From positions 1,488,001-1,552,000 of the forward strand of contig JAIQDT010000299.1 in assembly GCA_021521415.1 (NCBI GenBank): a DNA stretch of 64,000 bases. The letters are read 5' to 3'. The DNA comes from Bidens hawaiensis. Lineage: Eukaryota; Streptophyta; Magnoliopsida; Asterales; Asteraceae. Made by a program: the position numbers and the translations under genes. The notes under the pieces are model-generated. The model was not told the DNA's origin. It searched no databases and was given only the letters and a program-made list of their open reading frames with translations. The first letter of the stretch is position 1. Every line of letters begins with the position of its first letter. Shown one piece after another: positions 24,040-35,807 of this stretch.

Positions 24040-24366
24040 CTATTGAATATCAGTTAATCTTTTTAATCCGTTTATACCAAGTAAATATTGAAAACGTGTT
24101 TTATCGAATGCCTTGGTATAAAAGTCAGCATTTTGAAAATCCGTGTAAATTCTTTTGATATCAATAAGCTTCTTTTCAAAGCAATCACGTATAAAGTGAT
24201 AATGGATTTCAATATGTTTAGTTTTGGAATGTTGAACCGGATTTTTAGTAATAGATATAGCGGTCGGATTGTCAATGTAAATGGGAGTAGTAAGAAACTT
24301 CAAACTGTAATCCCGCAGATGCTGCTGGATCCAGAAAACTTGTGAACAGCAACTAGAGGCCGCCAC
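24040..24366 (-). pseudogene. RNase H end of copia B
   Basis: Contains the copia RNase H C-terminal pattern (IYIDNPTAISITKNPVQHSK, HIEIHYHFIRD, YTDFQNADFYTKAFDKTRF). It ends at a stop at 24040. The first half of the domain (24367-24494) is frame-broken. Confidence 0.85.
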
Positions 24367-24494
24367 ATACTCCGCTTCGGCTGTAGAAGTTGAGACCGTT
24401 GTATGCTTCTTACACTACCAAGAAACAAGCCGGTTTCCTAAAATTGACACCCCGTTGTTGTAGACCTGAAGTTGATCTTGCATCCTCCGTAGTC

Positions 24495-25495
24495 CTAATT
24501 AGTGTAAGCAGTGAGATCAAACTTATCGTCCTTGAGGTACCACAACCCGATGTCGGGATTTCCCCTCAGATAATGTATGATACGCTTAACTGCCACCAGA
24601 TGAGTCACTCGGGGACTCGATTGGTACCTGGCACATAAACAAACAGCAAACATTATATCAGGACGTGATGCAGTCAAATACATAAGAGATCCGATCATAG
24701 CTCGATACAGGGTTGGATCAATGGTATCCTCCAATTCATCCGGTGATAAATTGCGACCCACGGGAAGAGATGTCGAAGGACTTTTTTCGGCAGATATCTT
24801 GAATCGGCTCAAGACAACGTTTACGTATTTTGTCTGATGGATAAAGATCCCGGAATCAGACTGGTGAACTTGCAATCCCAAAAAAAAGCTCACCTCCCCA
24901 TCGAACTCATCTCAAATTTGATTTGCATCGTCTTCTTGAAATCTTTGCACAGTCTGTCGTTTGTCGAACCAAAGATAATGTCGTCCACATAAATCTGGAC
25001 AAGGAGCAGATCATCACCAACATTCTTGTATAATAATGTACAATTACCGATTCCCCTCTTGAAGCCACTATTAATCAAATGATCAGCCAACGTGCTGTAC
25101 CAATATAGAGCTTTGTTCAAACGATAAACACGCTCAGGATAGTCTGGATCTTCAAAGCCGGGAGGCTGCTTCACATACACTTCTTCATGAATCTCGCCAT
25201 TCAAGAATGCTGATTTAACATCCATTTGATAAACGTTAAAGTTCTTGTAGGCTGCATAGGCTAGAAATATACGTATTGCTTCCAGTCGTGCCTATGGAGC
25301 ATACACCTCTGTATAATCAATGCCTTCTTGTTGATTATATCCTAATACGACCAATCGTGCCTTGTTTCTCACGATAACCCCATGGTCGTCTTTCTTGCAC
25401 TTATAAACCCATTTCGTCGGTATAGCCCTTTTTACTCGGTCAGTTTTATCAATAAGATCCCATACACCCAGTCTTACGAATTGCTGCAGCTCCTC
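24495..25495 (-). pseudogene. reverse transcriptase of copia B
   Basis: 24890-25225 has [40 protein letters not shown] and YVDDIIFGS. The usual GLKQAPRA stretch is absent: the frame goes from NKALY straight to WYSTLADHL, an in-frame deletion of about eight codons. 24495-24893 continues after a single-base frameshift (FFLGLQVHQSDSGIFI, IGSLMYLTASRPDIMFAV). The upstream start of RT (25226-25495) is readable only in fragments. Confidence 0.88.
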
Positions 25496-26120
25496 TTACA
25501 TAGCTTCAACCCAAGACGGTTCCTTGAGTGCCATAGTGACAATTGTCAGTTCTATCTGAGATAAAAAGCAAGTGTATCGTGCAATTTTCAGAATCCCCGT
25601 TGAATGCGAATTTGCATAAGCACACAGTATCGGATCACCTGAAGGAAGTACGTTACAATCAACCACATCGTCGCATACATTAGCCGATTTGGTGTCTGGT
25701 TCGAACACCGTCGTTAACATTCCCAACTATCTGTTCCTGCGGATGATTCGTGTGAATCCTTAAAGAAGGATTCGTAGGTGCAGATACATTATTACATAGA
25801 TTGGTGATATTTTCCTCTATTGTATCTAAAGAGACAGTTGATGACACATCTTCAACGAGAATTGGCTCGTTTGGTTGTTAAGCTTCATCTAATGGAATTG
25901 AAGATGAATCAACAAAATCAGAATCATAGGAAGAGTCAGAAACATCTTTAGATGTATCTAATACGTTAGGAATGTCATTCACATCAACAGATGAAGAAAT
26001 TGGAATAGGAAGACATCGTTCTTCCAAATACGACCGAACAAAGTCTTCAGGTATCTCCTCAACCGCTTGTGTAAACGAGTTAAATAATCCATCATAGTCA
26101 AACATCCAATCAAGACCTGT
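25496..26120 (-). pseudogene. integrase-RT linker of copia B
   Basis: Acidic, Ser/Asp-rich coding pieces at 25878-26105 (SDSSYDSDFVDSSS) and 25496-25726, which ends with the conserved pre-RT phrase ALKEPSWVEAM. This is the variable linker between integrase and RT, in two frames. Confidence 0.75.
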
Positions 26121-26972
26121 TCACGCTGGAGGTGTAGTGTAGCTTTGACAGTCTACGTGATACCATTCTTCTACACATCCCCGAAGAAAGATTGAAAATT
26201 CGCTTCTTAGGAGAATTATACCCCAAAAAGTAACTCTCAATGCCTTTTCATTAAATTTCTCGGCATCTTTTTTCAACACCGTACATGGACACCCGAATGG
26301 TTCCAAATACTTTAGATCACGTTCAATGTTATTCAGAAGTTCATAACTTGTTTTCTTCAACTTCTTTACAGTTAGGATGCGATTCAACGTATAACATGTC
26401 ATATTCACAGCTTCGTTCCAGAATTGAACGGGAAGCTTAGAATCAGCAAGCATTCTAGCAACTTCTATCAACGTCTGATTCTTCCGTTTAGACACACTGT
26501 TCTATTGAGGAACACACGGTGCATTGAATTCCCGATGTATTCCGTTTTGAACATAAAAGAAATCCAAAACATTGTTTTTGAACTCAGTTCCATTATCACT
26601 TCGAATACGTCTCACTTTCAGTTTGTAAAGTGATTCGATCTTTGTGATAAGGGACTGAATTAAAACATTTATCTGATCCTTAGAACCCATAAATAACACC
26701 AAAGAATACCTTGAGAAGTCATCAGTTACAACCAAACAGTACAGATCACTCGCAATAGTAGCACGATTCACTGGACCAAATAAATCCGTGTGAAGTCGTT
26801 CCAGTGGCCTGATAATCGAGTTAACCGATTTGCACAGGTGTGACTTCTTCTTCTGTTTCCCCTTTTTGCATGCAACATAGTGATCATTCAACTTGAAGTT
26901 CTTGAGGGTCACTCCATCTACCAAATCATTGGTAATAAGATGATTCATCTTGCGTACATGGATGTGTCCCAT
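26121..26972 (-). pseudogene. integrase of copia B
   Basis: 26502-26972 holds the pre-integrase end and catalytic core (HTDLFGPV, VTDDFSRYS, RIRSDNGTEFKN). A stop sits where PQ-NGV is expected. 26121-26495 continues with SKRKNQTLIEVARML, where Lys replaces the catalytic Glu, and PFGCPCTVLKKDAEKF. The triad is therefore broken. Confidence 0.87.
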
Positions 26973-27092
26973 GCGTCAATGCCATAGAATCGAGTCTTTC
27001 TCCATAGCTTTGGAGACAAAACATGTTTCAGAGGGAGAAACATTTACATTAACACTCATGTCAAGGACATAAATATCATTTAATCGAGGTGA

Positions 27093-27425
27093 TCACATGA
27101 CAACAATTTCTTCAGGAATTGAGTATCCCGGTTGAAGAATAACACATTCCTTATCTGTGAAAATAGTCGTATATTTCTTATCACAAATTTGTGAGACACT
27201 TAACATATTGTGATCTACTTTTTCACAATAATTAACTTTCTCAAATGTAATCATCCCATTCGAGACTTCTCCTTCTTTCGTTATCATTCCACCATTATTA
27301 CCAGCAAATACAACATAACCCCCTTAATATCTTTGACATTATTCAGAAGATCAAGGTTGCCGGTAATATGCCGAGAGCACCCACTGTCTAATATCCACTT
27401 GTGACCTGATACAGACTTGGATGAA
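27093..27425 (-). pseudogene. aspartic protease of copia B
   Basis: The protease signature WILDSGCSRHITG is readable on the minus strand, with D-S-G encoded at 27380-27388. It is followed, after a frame break near 27330, by 27093-27287 (EKVDHNMLSVSQICDKKYT), the conserved protease end and pre-integrase segment. Confidence 0.82.
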
Positions 27426-27584
27426 CTCTGCACAAAACGAAAAAATGATTAGTTCAAAAAGGCAGCCCAAGCCTCAGTCTTGGGCTCTCATTTTGAGATT
27501 TTCGGAGATAAATTAAACTTAACACTTGCATTTGGTACTTGAGAATATGTGACGGGTTTCTTGGTTTTCTTCTTTAGGTAGCCA

Positions 27585-28243
27585 TCACGAATTATTCCCG
27601 AGTCCAACAGGTTGAGCACGGTCAACGAATTTGTTTATTACATTTGGAACTTCAACCTGAACCACTTTCCACGGGTTGATGTTTGAATACACTATGAAAG
27701 ATTCTTCAATTTGAGATTCTTTTGATTTAAAATTACTTTCAACCATTGGAATAGATTGTTTAGATGACAACTTGATATTCTCAGCCTGGGCTTTGCATTT
27801 CTTAGCCACATGACCGGTTTCACCACATTTAAAGCATAAACGAGAGTCTAAACTCTTTTGTGGTGGAACCTTGTCTTCCAAGTTTGTGAAGGTTGAGAAA
27901 TATCAATTATTGGTTGCTCACCAGCTATCGACTTTGAAACCTCATGAGTTAATCCCTTTTTATGTTTGTAGAATTAAAGATTGGTTGTTGTTAACGACTT
28001 CTCTAATCCTGATGATTTCACAAACTTTATCGGTGTGAAAACATTTGCAATAGGTTTCATTTGAACATTTTTAGATTTAGATTTTAGAAATCTTTGTTCA
28101 AGGTCGGCAACCTTTGAAGTATCATCTTGAAAAACGCTTTCACTCATTTCTAGCCTAAGAAGATTCAATGGAACTTCTTTGTCCGAGAGCATTTATGATA
28201 AGCCTTTTATCTTAAACACCTTCCCATTGGTTGACTCTTGTTG
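27585..28243 (-). pseudogene. gag C-terminal segment with CCHC knuckle, copia B
   Basis: 27585-27881 encodes the knuckle CFKCGETGHVAKKC. 27974-28192 encodes a charged segment upstream (DTSKVADLEQRFLKSKSK). Cut at 28243 by solo LTR C; coding continues beyond it at 32175. A second CCHC unit of the same element lies at about 42400, as in long-gag copia elements. Confidence 0.8.
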
Positions 28244-29889
28244 TGTAACGCCCGTAAATTTCGTTAATTGGCTCGATTGTTTATAAATGTTGGTCAAAAA
28301 GCCGGGGTTTCATCTTTCTAATTTAGAGCCTTTTAATACATTTTAAAAGTCCGTTTGTCCATCCTTTTTTCCCAAAACATCTCCTCTTACGACTTAAAGT
28401 ATTATACTAGTATGTAGCACTCGACATTTTCGTTTATCGGCATGCACGTTGTAGAGTTTGTATATTTATCGGGCTTGACCCGGCATTCTCCCGGGAGCTC
28501 CTTGCAAACCTCGTAAACGTTCTCACTTAACTTTCCACCCAAGTTGCTACATACTTCAATTTGGAGGGACTTGGATATAACTATTTTATATCATAAAACA
28601 AAAGAAAACTCTAACCCTAAACCTATTTGCAGCCGTCGAACCTGGACCCCCCCTGCTCGTTTTTCTTTTGCCCAGCCAAGTTTCAGCCATGAAAACTTCA
28701 ATTCAAGGTCGGTTTTATGATTTCCCATGTCTTTTACACCTTATTGATCATATTAACGCGCTTATTGGTCGTTAAGATTGAGTTTTGATGATAACAGCTT
28801 GCTGACAGATTCATATACGTTTATTGTAGGGTCGGTAACGCGATGTTAATCCATTTTTTTTTTATCGATTCTTGATTCCATGATGTTCTAATTTGAGTCT
28901 AGTTTCCATAAAGGAATAATACGTAATTTTTGGACGAGATTTGAATAGTTTTTATGATTTTATAAATCGAGTGTCAAACCTGATGCGGGACGACGGATTC
29001 TGGTCCGTCTTCCCGACATCATAACTATTTTTCGACAAGTCTAAATTGGTTGGTTCCACTTCTGGAAGTTAATATTTTGAGTTAGGAACCAAACCAAATT
29101 GGAATCGTTTAATTTGGCTGGGTAATGAATTTTATAAAAATAAAACCATTTTGTTGCGCAGCTGAGATAGCTGCACATACCTTTCTGTGTTGGAAGAATT
29201 TTTATGATTTTTGTGTCCACTAGAAAAATATAATAAAAATATTTTTATAAACTTAAGATATATATGCAACACTAGTAAAAATTTAATAATTTAATTCCAT
29301 GGTTTTCCTATGTAATAAAATACATCTTTGCATGCTAAAATCTGCATGTTATATTCGTATTGATCGATAAGTTCGTTTTAGGCTTAACCGGTGGCTGCCC
29401 TTTCTCGCATCTTTCGGGGCTGTTATAATTGAAGTTCGTACTCCGTCATATTCTTAGGTATGTCACTTACAATATACTAAAATTTCATGGCCAATGGAGG
29501 TGTTTAGGTCGGTCAATCGATTTTAGTTCGAAAACTAGGGTTTATCGGGTGTAGGATTGGCAATTATTGAGTTTGATGCGTTAAACGATCGGATGACCGA
29601 CCGAATCAGTTAATACAGCCCTAGGGGGGTTTAAGGGCTGTGAGAAAATTATATTTTTGATGCACGGGGCTGTTGGGGTTAGTGCTTCGTCAATCGAGTC
29701 GGCGGTGCGTAAATTTTCGTTTAAACGTTAAAGTAAGAGTTGTAAAAAGGAACCGTCAACCCTATCAACTCGGGTGACATATTCTTGATGAATGAAAAGA
29801 TTTAAAATGGAATTTGGTCCATTCGGGGCTGATTCGTTTAACAAATGGTTTAAGGTTTATTTCGCGCGCATTCGACCCGATTTGATTAT

Positions 29890-30119
29890 CGTTGGGCCTT
29901 AGGCCAAGTTGTTGGGCCTTGGGCCAAAGTGTTGGGTCTTGGGCCAAAGTCTTGGGCCTTGGGCCAAGTTGTTGGGCCTTGGGCCAAAGTGTTGGGCCTT
30001 GGGCCAAGTTGTTGGGCCTTGGGCCAAAGTATTGGGCCTTGGGCCAAGTAGTTGGGCCTTGGGCCAAGTTGTTGGGCCTTGGGCCAAAGTGTTGGGCCTT
30101 GGGCCAAGTTGTTGGGCTT
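29890..30119. repeat. GGGCCTTGGGCCAA minisatellite in C
   Basis: About twelve copies of a 19-20-bp unit GTTGTTGGGCCTTGGGCCAA. Each unit is nearly self-complementary (TTGGGCC/GGCCAA). Open frames on both strands come from the repeat and are not genes. Shorter arrays are in E at 47400-47535, 49972-50098 and 52278-52388. Confidence 0.95.
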
Positions 30120-30544
30120 GAACGGCCCATTAGGATAGAGTGTTCTTACATTCTAGTTTAGTAACGTGTTGTGTATAATTTACAGGTCCTTGCTTGTGAT
30201 TGTGCACTTAGGGATTTCCTAGCTCATTGCAGGTGTTCGGTTGATTCAGGTGAGTTCATGATGCCTTTATTACTCTTTTACGTTTTGGGCTAGCATACAC
30301 ACCGAAATACAATTTTAAACGATTTTACTCGTTACAGTGAATTGAATAGTTTTACATGGTCTCACTCGTGATGGTGCATTTTGAAAGCTATATTTGAATT
30401 ATTTTATATGCCTTAGGATATTTTAGACTCGTTCATGGTCTTGTGTCCTTATGGTTACATAAATTATTGATGGTCTAGACTCGAGGATGTTAGTAGACTT
30501 GGCAGTAATTGAATATGAGTAGACCTATTTGTGTTTGCATGCAC

Positions 30545-30715
30545 TGATGTTACGTGTTGGGTTGTACGTGTGCTCGACCCTGATGTTATTACTTGGATGA
30601 GATGTTACGTGTTGGGTTGTACGTGTGCTCGACCCTAATGTTATTACTTGGATGAGATGTTACGTGTTTGGGTTGTACGTGTGCTCGACCCTGATGTTAT
30701 TATTTGGATGGTATT
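30545..30715. repeat. 55-bp tandem repeat in C
   Basis: Three copies of a unit of about 55 bp containing GTTACGTGTTGGGTTGTACG followed by TGTGCTCGACCCTGATG. Confidence 0.85.
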
Positions 30716-30804
30716 TATAGGGATATAAATATATGGATGTATATAGATGTCTAAGTACGAATACATAGTGTTGATGATGGCCTAACTGTTCGTGTCCCGT
30801 ATTA

Positions 30805-31098
30805 TATTTTAAACTCTTGGAATGTTTTATAATCCAGTTTTTATATTTAAACTCTTGGAATGTTTTATAATCTCATTTTTTTAATTTAAACTCTTGGAAT
30901 GTTTTATAATCCAGTTTTTATATTTAAACTCTTGGAATGTTTTATAATCTCGTTTTTATATTTTAAACTCTTGGAATGTTTTATAATCCAGTTTTTATAT
31001 TCAAACTCTTGGAATGTTTTATAATCTCGTTTTTATATTTAAACTCTTGAAATGTTTTATAATCCCGTTTTGATATTTAAACTCTTGAAATGTTTTTA
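30805..31098. repeat. 36-bp tandem repeat in C
   Basis: About eight copies of a unit containing AAACTCTTGGAATGTTTTAT and AATC(C/T)(A/C)G(T)n. The unit alternates between two variants (CCAG and CTCG), suggesting a higher-order dimer of about 72 bp. Confidence 0.88.
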
Positions 31099-31299
31099 AA
31101 CAAATTTATATAGGCTTGCTAGGAATGGTAGGCCTTGGGATGTTAAATATATATATATATGTGTGTGTGTATACATTATTGCTTGGCCTATATTTGGCGA
31201 TGTTGTAGTCGTTTCGACTACTTATGTTGTGTATGCCTACTTTGTGTTTGCATGCACTGATGTTACGTGTTTGGGTTGTACGTTTGCTCGACCCTGATG

Positions 31300-31600
31300 T
31301 TGAGCCGTGATCGGGTCAAATATATTACTTGGGGAAGACCCGGGGTGAGGAGGCCCGTATCACGTGCTTGGATGTATGAGCCGGGATCGGGTCAAATATA
31401 TTACTTGGGGAAGACCCGGGGTGAGGAGGCTCGTATCTCGTGCTTGGATGTATAAGTTGTGACAAAGTCAAATATATTACTCGGGTTTGACTTGTGGTGG
31501 GGAGGCTTGTGTCACATGCTTAGGTCTTACCGCGTCCGGGTCAAATATATTACTCGAGTCTTGACTCGGGGTGGGGTGGCCCGTGTACGTGTGTTCGACG
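31300..31600. repeat. hairpin-type tandem repeat in C
   Basis: Four units of 60-80 bp with GGGTCAAATATATTACT and GACCCGGGGTGAGGAGGC. Same family as the arrays in D's LTRs. Confidence 0.85.
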
Positions 31601-32174
31601 ATGATTGTGTTACTTGATGAATTATATATAATTTATTTTATTTATACCTTCTCTATTGTGTATAACTATAGCTTTGAAATAAAGTATGAATTATTGTTTA
31701 TGAAAACTTGAACTCACTCAGCTCAAGCTGACTTTGTGTGTATGTTAGATTGACTTTCAGGTTGAGGATTAGAGATTTCCGCTTAGACGTGCTAGAGACT
31801 ACTCGGACAGTTGAAGGCACATCTAGTCGAAGAATTAATAACGCAAACTGTTTCTTTTAAATTATTACCATAAGTATTTAAATTTTGGATTTTGGTCACC
31901 TTCCCGGGTTTTGGGAATTTTGATGTTATCTATTCCGCTGTTTACTACTCTGAAACGATTTTAATGAGATGAAGATTTCAACTAAAACGAATATTTTATT
32001 TACAATTGATTTTGGACACCTGTACCCGTGTTTTGTGATTTTTAATACTTAAACTTTTCCGCTGTTATTTACTCTGAACTTGTTTTAAATACATAGAATC
32101 GTTTGGTTTTAAATTTTTGAGAATTTTTGAATATGATTACCAACTGTAGGATTCACGGGATTCGGGGTCTTACA

Positions 32175-32866
32175 TGTTGTGGATTGATGAATTTCATTAA
32201 ATCCTCATCAGACACGGTAGGTTTGTCTGATTTCTTTACATTAACGCCCGAGGACTTCGAAACAAATACAGCTTTTTCGAATTCCTCAGGTTCACACAAA
32301 ATATGATTGTCAGAAGATATGTTATCATTTTTGACAATCATTTCTGGTTCAGTTAATTCCTCGATTAAACCGTCCAATTCATTTTCAGTAAAGACTGAAT
32401 TACTTTTAATATGAATCGGTTCGTGAATTGTTGATTTTGTTGTTTCACCATTTTCAGATTTCACTGAATCAACAACAGGCATTTCTGGGTTTGTAGGTTG
32501 CTCCACAACAAAAATGCTACTGTAATCTCCGTTGATTGGAGGAGGAATCTCAACATACCCCAATTCTGCTTTACCATTTTTCTTATGATTATTGTTAACT
32601 TTAATAATTTCGTTTAAGAGAAATGAGGAGTCCCGAAATTTTCCAAGTTTATTTTTTAACTCCAATATCTCATTTTCTAACTTGGTAATGTAGGTTCGAA
32701 GTTTGAGAATTTGTTGAAAATGTTGTTCAACTACAACAATGTTACAGTTAACTTCAACTTTTAGGTCATGATTGCTAACAGACAAATTGTTAATTTTAAG
32801 TGTCGATTGCTCCAACAATTTAGATTTTTGTCTGAAGCATTCGTTGACCATAAAAAGTTCGTTCAT
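32175..32866 (-). pseudogene. gag coiled-coil region of copia B
   Basis: A minus-strand frame of more than 230 codons between C and D. Its first half is a heptad-rich coiled coil (LLEQSTLKINNLSVSNHDLK, LRTYITKLENEILELKNKL). Then comes the segment LGYVEIPPPINGDYSS, a phrase typical of long copia gag proteins in Asteraceae, and an acidic tail. It sits between the two CCHC units. This is the longest uninterrupted frame left in B. Confidence 0.8.
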
Positions 32867-32994
32867 GAGTGTAGTGTTATGTTGTAAAGCTGACTAAAGT
32901 CTGACTTTGAGTTCACACAATCAGTGCATACAATAAAAACTTGTGAAGTTATTGTCTCCTATGAGTCATTCACAGTTACATTAAGTGAAGATTT

Positions 32995-35458
32995 TTTAAC
33001 GTCCGTTAATTTCCGTTAAAAGGTTTGGCTTTGTAGCGTCGTGTATATCTTTCGGGTTTGACCCGGCACTCTCCGGGGAGCTCCTGGTAACACTCGTAAA
33101 CCTATCATACTTAACCTCTGGCACAAGTTAAAGCATCGGTAAAGTAGGGGGACTAGAATGTATTATTGTTATTATATTATATTAAAAAAAATTAAACCCT
33201 AACCTCCGATCGGCGCAAGCAGCCCCCCTCTCTCGTTTTGCATGCAATCAACCATCGTCCAGCCATCCAAAGTTTAATTCCGGGTCGGTACTAAATGTCT
33301 GCAACTTTTTTTCACCTTAATTCATCCATATGGCTCGTTTATTCATCGAAAAACTGTTGTTTTTAGGCTTACCATGTGGCTGTCCAAGTGAGCAATTTCG
33401 GGACTGTTTTGGTTGAGGTTTTTGCACCAAAACCTTCCTATGTATGTCTAGTATAACATACTTTAAAATCATGTCCATTGGTGTTCGTTTGATTGGTCAA
33501 CCAGTTGTACTTTGAAAACAAGTTTTAGGTTGTCTAGAATAGTGATTTGTTGCGTTTAACGCGAGGGATGAAGTAAGTGATCACCAACTCAGTTCGGATA
33601 GCTTCAGTTTAACATACGGGCTGTTGGAAAATGATTTTTATAAGTATTGGAGTTGAATTGGTTGTCGATTACTCAAACGGGTCGGTACAACGCGCAGTCG
33701 TGTTTATTGATTAGTTAGTGCGTTGTGCTTGCGAGTTACCGACCCATTTGACTCGTGTAGCGTCGTGTGGACTTTTTGGCTATGAATTTATTATATTGGA
33801 TCCACACGGGGCTGAGTTGTATGTTAATTGCCAAAAAAAACTCTTGAACGCGCGTGTAAGTATCACCTAGTGCTTCCGGGGGTAATTTGGAAATTCTTTA
33901 TTCCCTACAGTGTCTAAGGGCCGTGTCGGTAAATGTAAGGCCCCAGAGGCTGTTATGATTGAGTTTGTTGAGGTTGAGGATTTAGGTAACTCGAACCATG
34001 TTAGAACCTCTCGTTGGATAAACGAGTCGGTACGGTTTGGTTAGTAATCTTTGTGTGCAATCCGGCAGGCTTGTGATTGTGGATTGACTTAGGGATTCTC
34101 TAGCTCGTTGTTGACTGTGTGCCTCGTATCAGGTGAGTTCATGATGCCCTTTTTAATCCTTTTAGGTTTTGGGCTAGCATACACACCCTATTACCAATTT
34201 TACCCGATTTTAATCGCTTAAACTATTTGGATGGTATTACATGGACTTATTCGTGATTGTGCATTTTGAAAGCTATGCTTGAATTATTTTCTATGCCTTA
34301 GGATATTTTTGAGTCATTTATGGTCTTATATTCCTTAAGATTACAAACATTATTTATGGTCTAGGCTCGAGGATACTATTAGGCCTAGTATTAATTCCTA
34401 GATTATCCATTATTTATGGATTGAATGTGATGATATGGTTTGGTTGAATGCTTGAATTAGATGTTGGAAAGTGTGTATGTGGATGTGTATGAGTGGGTAA
34501 ACTGTAACCGGGTCAAATATATCACTCGAGGAAGACCTGGGGTGAGGAGGCCCGTGTTGCATGTTTATGTCCCGGCGGGTCAAATATATTACTTGGGGAT
34601 GACCTGGGGTGAGGAGGCCCATCGTCCTGCTAAATCGTGGTTGGGTCAAATATATTATTTGGGGAAAACCCGGGGTGAGGAGGCCCGTATCATGTGTTTA
34701 GGTATGTTAAACCGTGAACGAGTCAAATATATTACTCGGGGATGACCCAGGGTGAGGAGGCTCGTGTTGCGTGACTTTTGTATTATTAAACTGTGACCGA
34801 GTCAAATATATTACTTGGGTATGACCCGGGGTGAGGAGACTCGTGCTTGCATGACTTTGTTGGTTTTTGTTAAACTGCGGCCGGGTCAAATGTATTACTC
34901 GGGAAGACCCGGGGTGAGGAGACCCTTGTTGTGTGTTGATCAAAAAAAGATGTTTAATGTTTTATTTACTTATGATTTGATAAAGAAGAGTTATTTATTA
35001 TTTTATTTAGCTGTGACTTGACCAAGGAAAGTTATATATCCAATTACTTATGATTTTCTCCTAAATTTTATCCTTATGGAGTTAAATTGTTTATTGGATG
35101 TTACTTATGGAAAACTTGAACTCACTCAGCTCAAGCTGACTTTGTCTATATGTTAGATTGATTTTTAGGTTGAGGATTGGAGATTACCGTTTGGATGTGC
35201 TAGAGACTACTCGGACGGTTAAAGGCATATCTAGTCGAAGAATTAATAATGCAAACTGTTTCTTTTAATTTATTACTCTATGCATTTAAATTTTGGTTTT
35301 GGGTACTTTTCTTGGTTTTTGGGAATTTTGATGTTATTTATTCCGCTGTTGATTACTCTAAACTAATTTTAATAAGATGAACATGTTTCGTTTTAAATTT
35401 TTGAGAATTTTTGAATATGATTACCAACTGTAAGATTCCCGAGGTTCAGGGTCTTACA
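32995..35458 (+). repeat. LTR 1 of element D
   Basis: 2464 bp. Starts TTTAACGTCCG (G of TG mutated) and ends GGGTCTTACA directly before an intact PBS. Contains a six-unit hairpin-repeat array at 34498-34931. Confidence 0.9.
34498..34931. repeat. hairpin-forming tandem array in D LTR 1
   Basis: Six units of 65-85 bp with CCGGGTCAAATATATTACT and GACCCGGGGTGAGGAGGCCC. Within a unit CCGGGTC and GACCCGG can pair across about 20 nt. Equivalent arrays are at 38865-39293 and 41030-41455. Confidence 0.9.
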
Positions 35459-35461
35459 AGT

Positions 35462-35474
35462 TGGTATCAGAGCC
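35462..35474 (+). promoter_or_regulatory. primer binding site of element D
   Basis: TGGTATCAGAGCC, matching the 3' end of initiator tRNA-Met, three bases after the LTR end. Confidence 0.9.
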
Positions 35475-35807
35475 ATGGTTCGAGGGATCCGAGCATCCCC
35501 GAATGCTTGGACTTGAACTATAAGGGAAGGGACTAGAAATGCCAACCGCGAGTAGCTGCACGCCAAGAGGTAAATTTTAATTTTTCGGTCATTCTTTAAA
35601 GTTTTAAAGGTTCCATTATATGATTAATTTCTAAGTGTTAGATAGAATACTAATGTGGTTAGGGGTTGGGGGTGCCTAGGATGGGCGGGTAAAGTAAACA
35701 ATTAATAACACTTGATCAACGTTATTAGCAGTTTACCATTACCTTCCTTGTTCTAAATGCTACTTGTACCTGACCGTGTTGGAGTTCTGTCTTTGTAGGA
35801 ATAGGAT

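Larger units (their letters stand above)
28244..32174 (+). mobile_element. solo LTR C, chromovirus (Tekay-like) type
   Basis: 3931 bp with ends TGTAACGCCC...GGTCTTACA and TSD TGTTG at 28239-28243 and 32175-32179. No internal domain or PBS is present, and the segment order (start, GGGCC-rich minisatellite, hairpin repeats, CTCACTCAGCTCAAGCTGAC, end) matches a single LTR of elements D and E. It is longer than theirs because its internal tandem repeats are expanded. Such solo LTRs form by recombination between the two LTRs of an element. Confidence 0.88.

Noticed and set aside
29765..30161. Open frames of 60-120 codons rich in G, L, P, W and Q on both strands
   Set aside because: They are products of the GGGCCTTGGGCCAA minisatellite whose spacing keeps frames open.
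29700..32174. Full element inside C
   Set aside because: Domain landmarks of the LTR occur once and no PBS or coding sequence is present, so it is a solo LTR.
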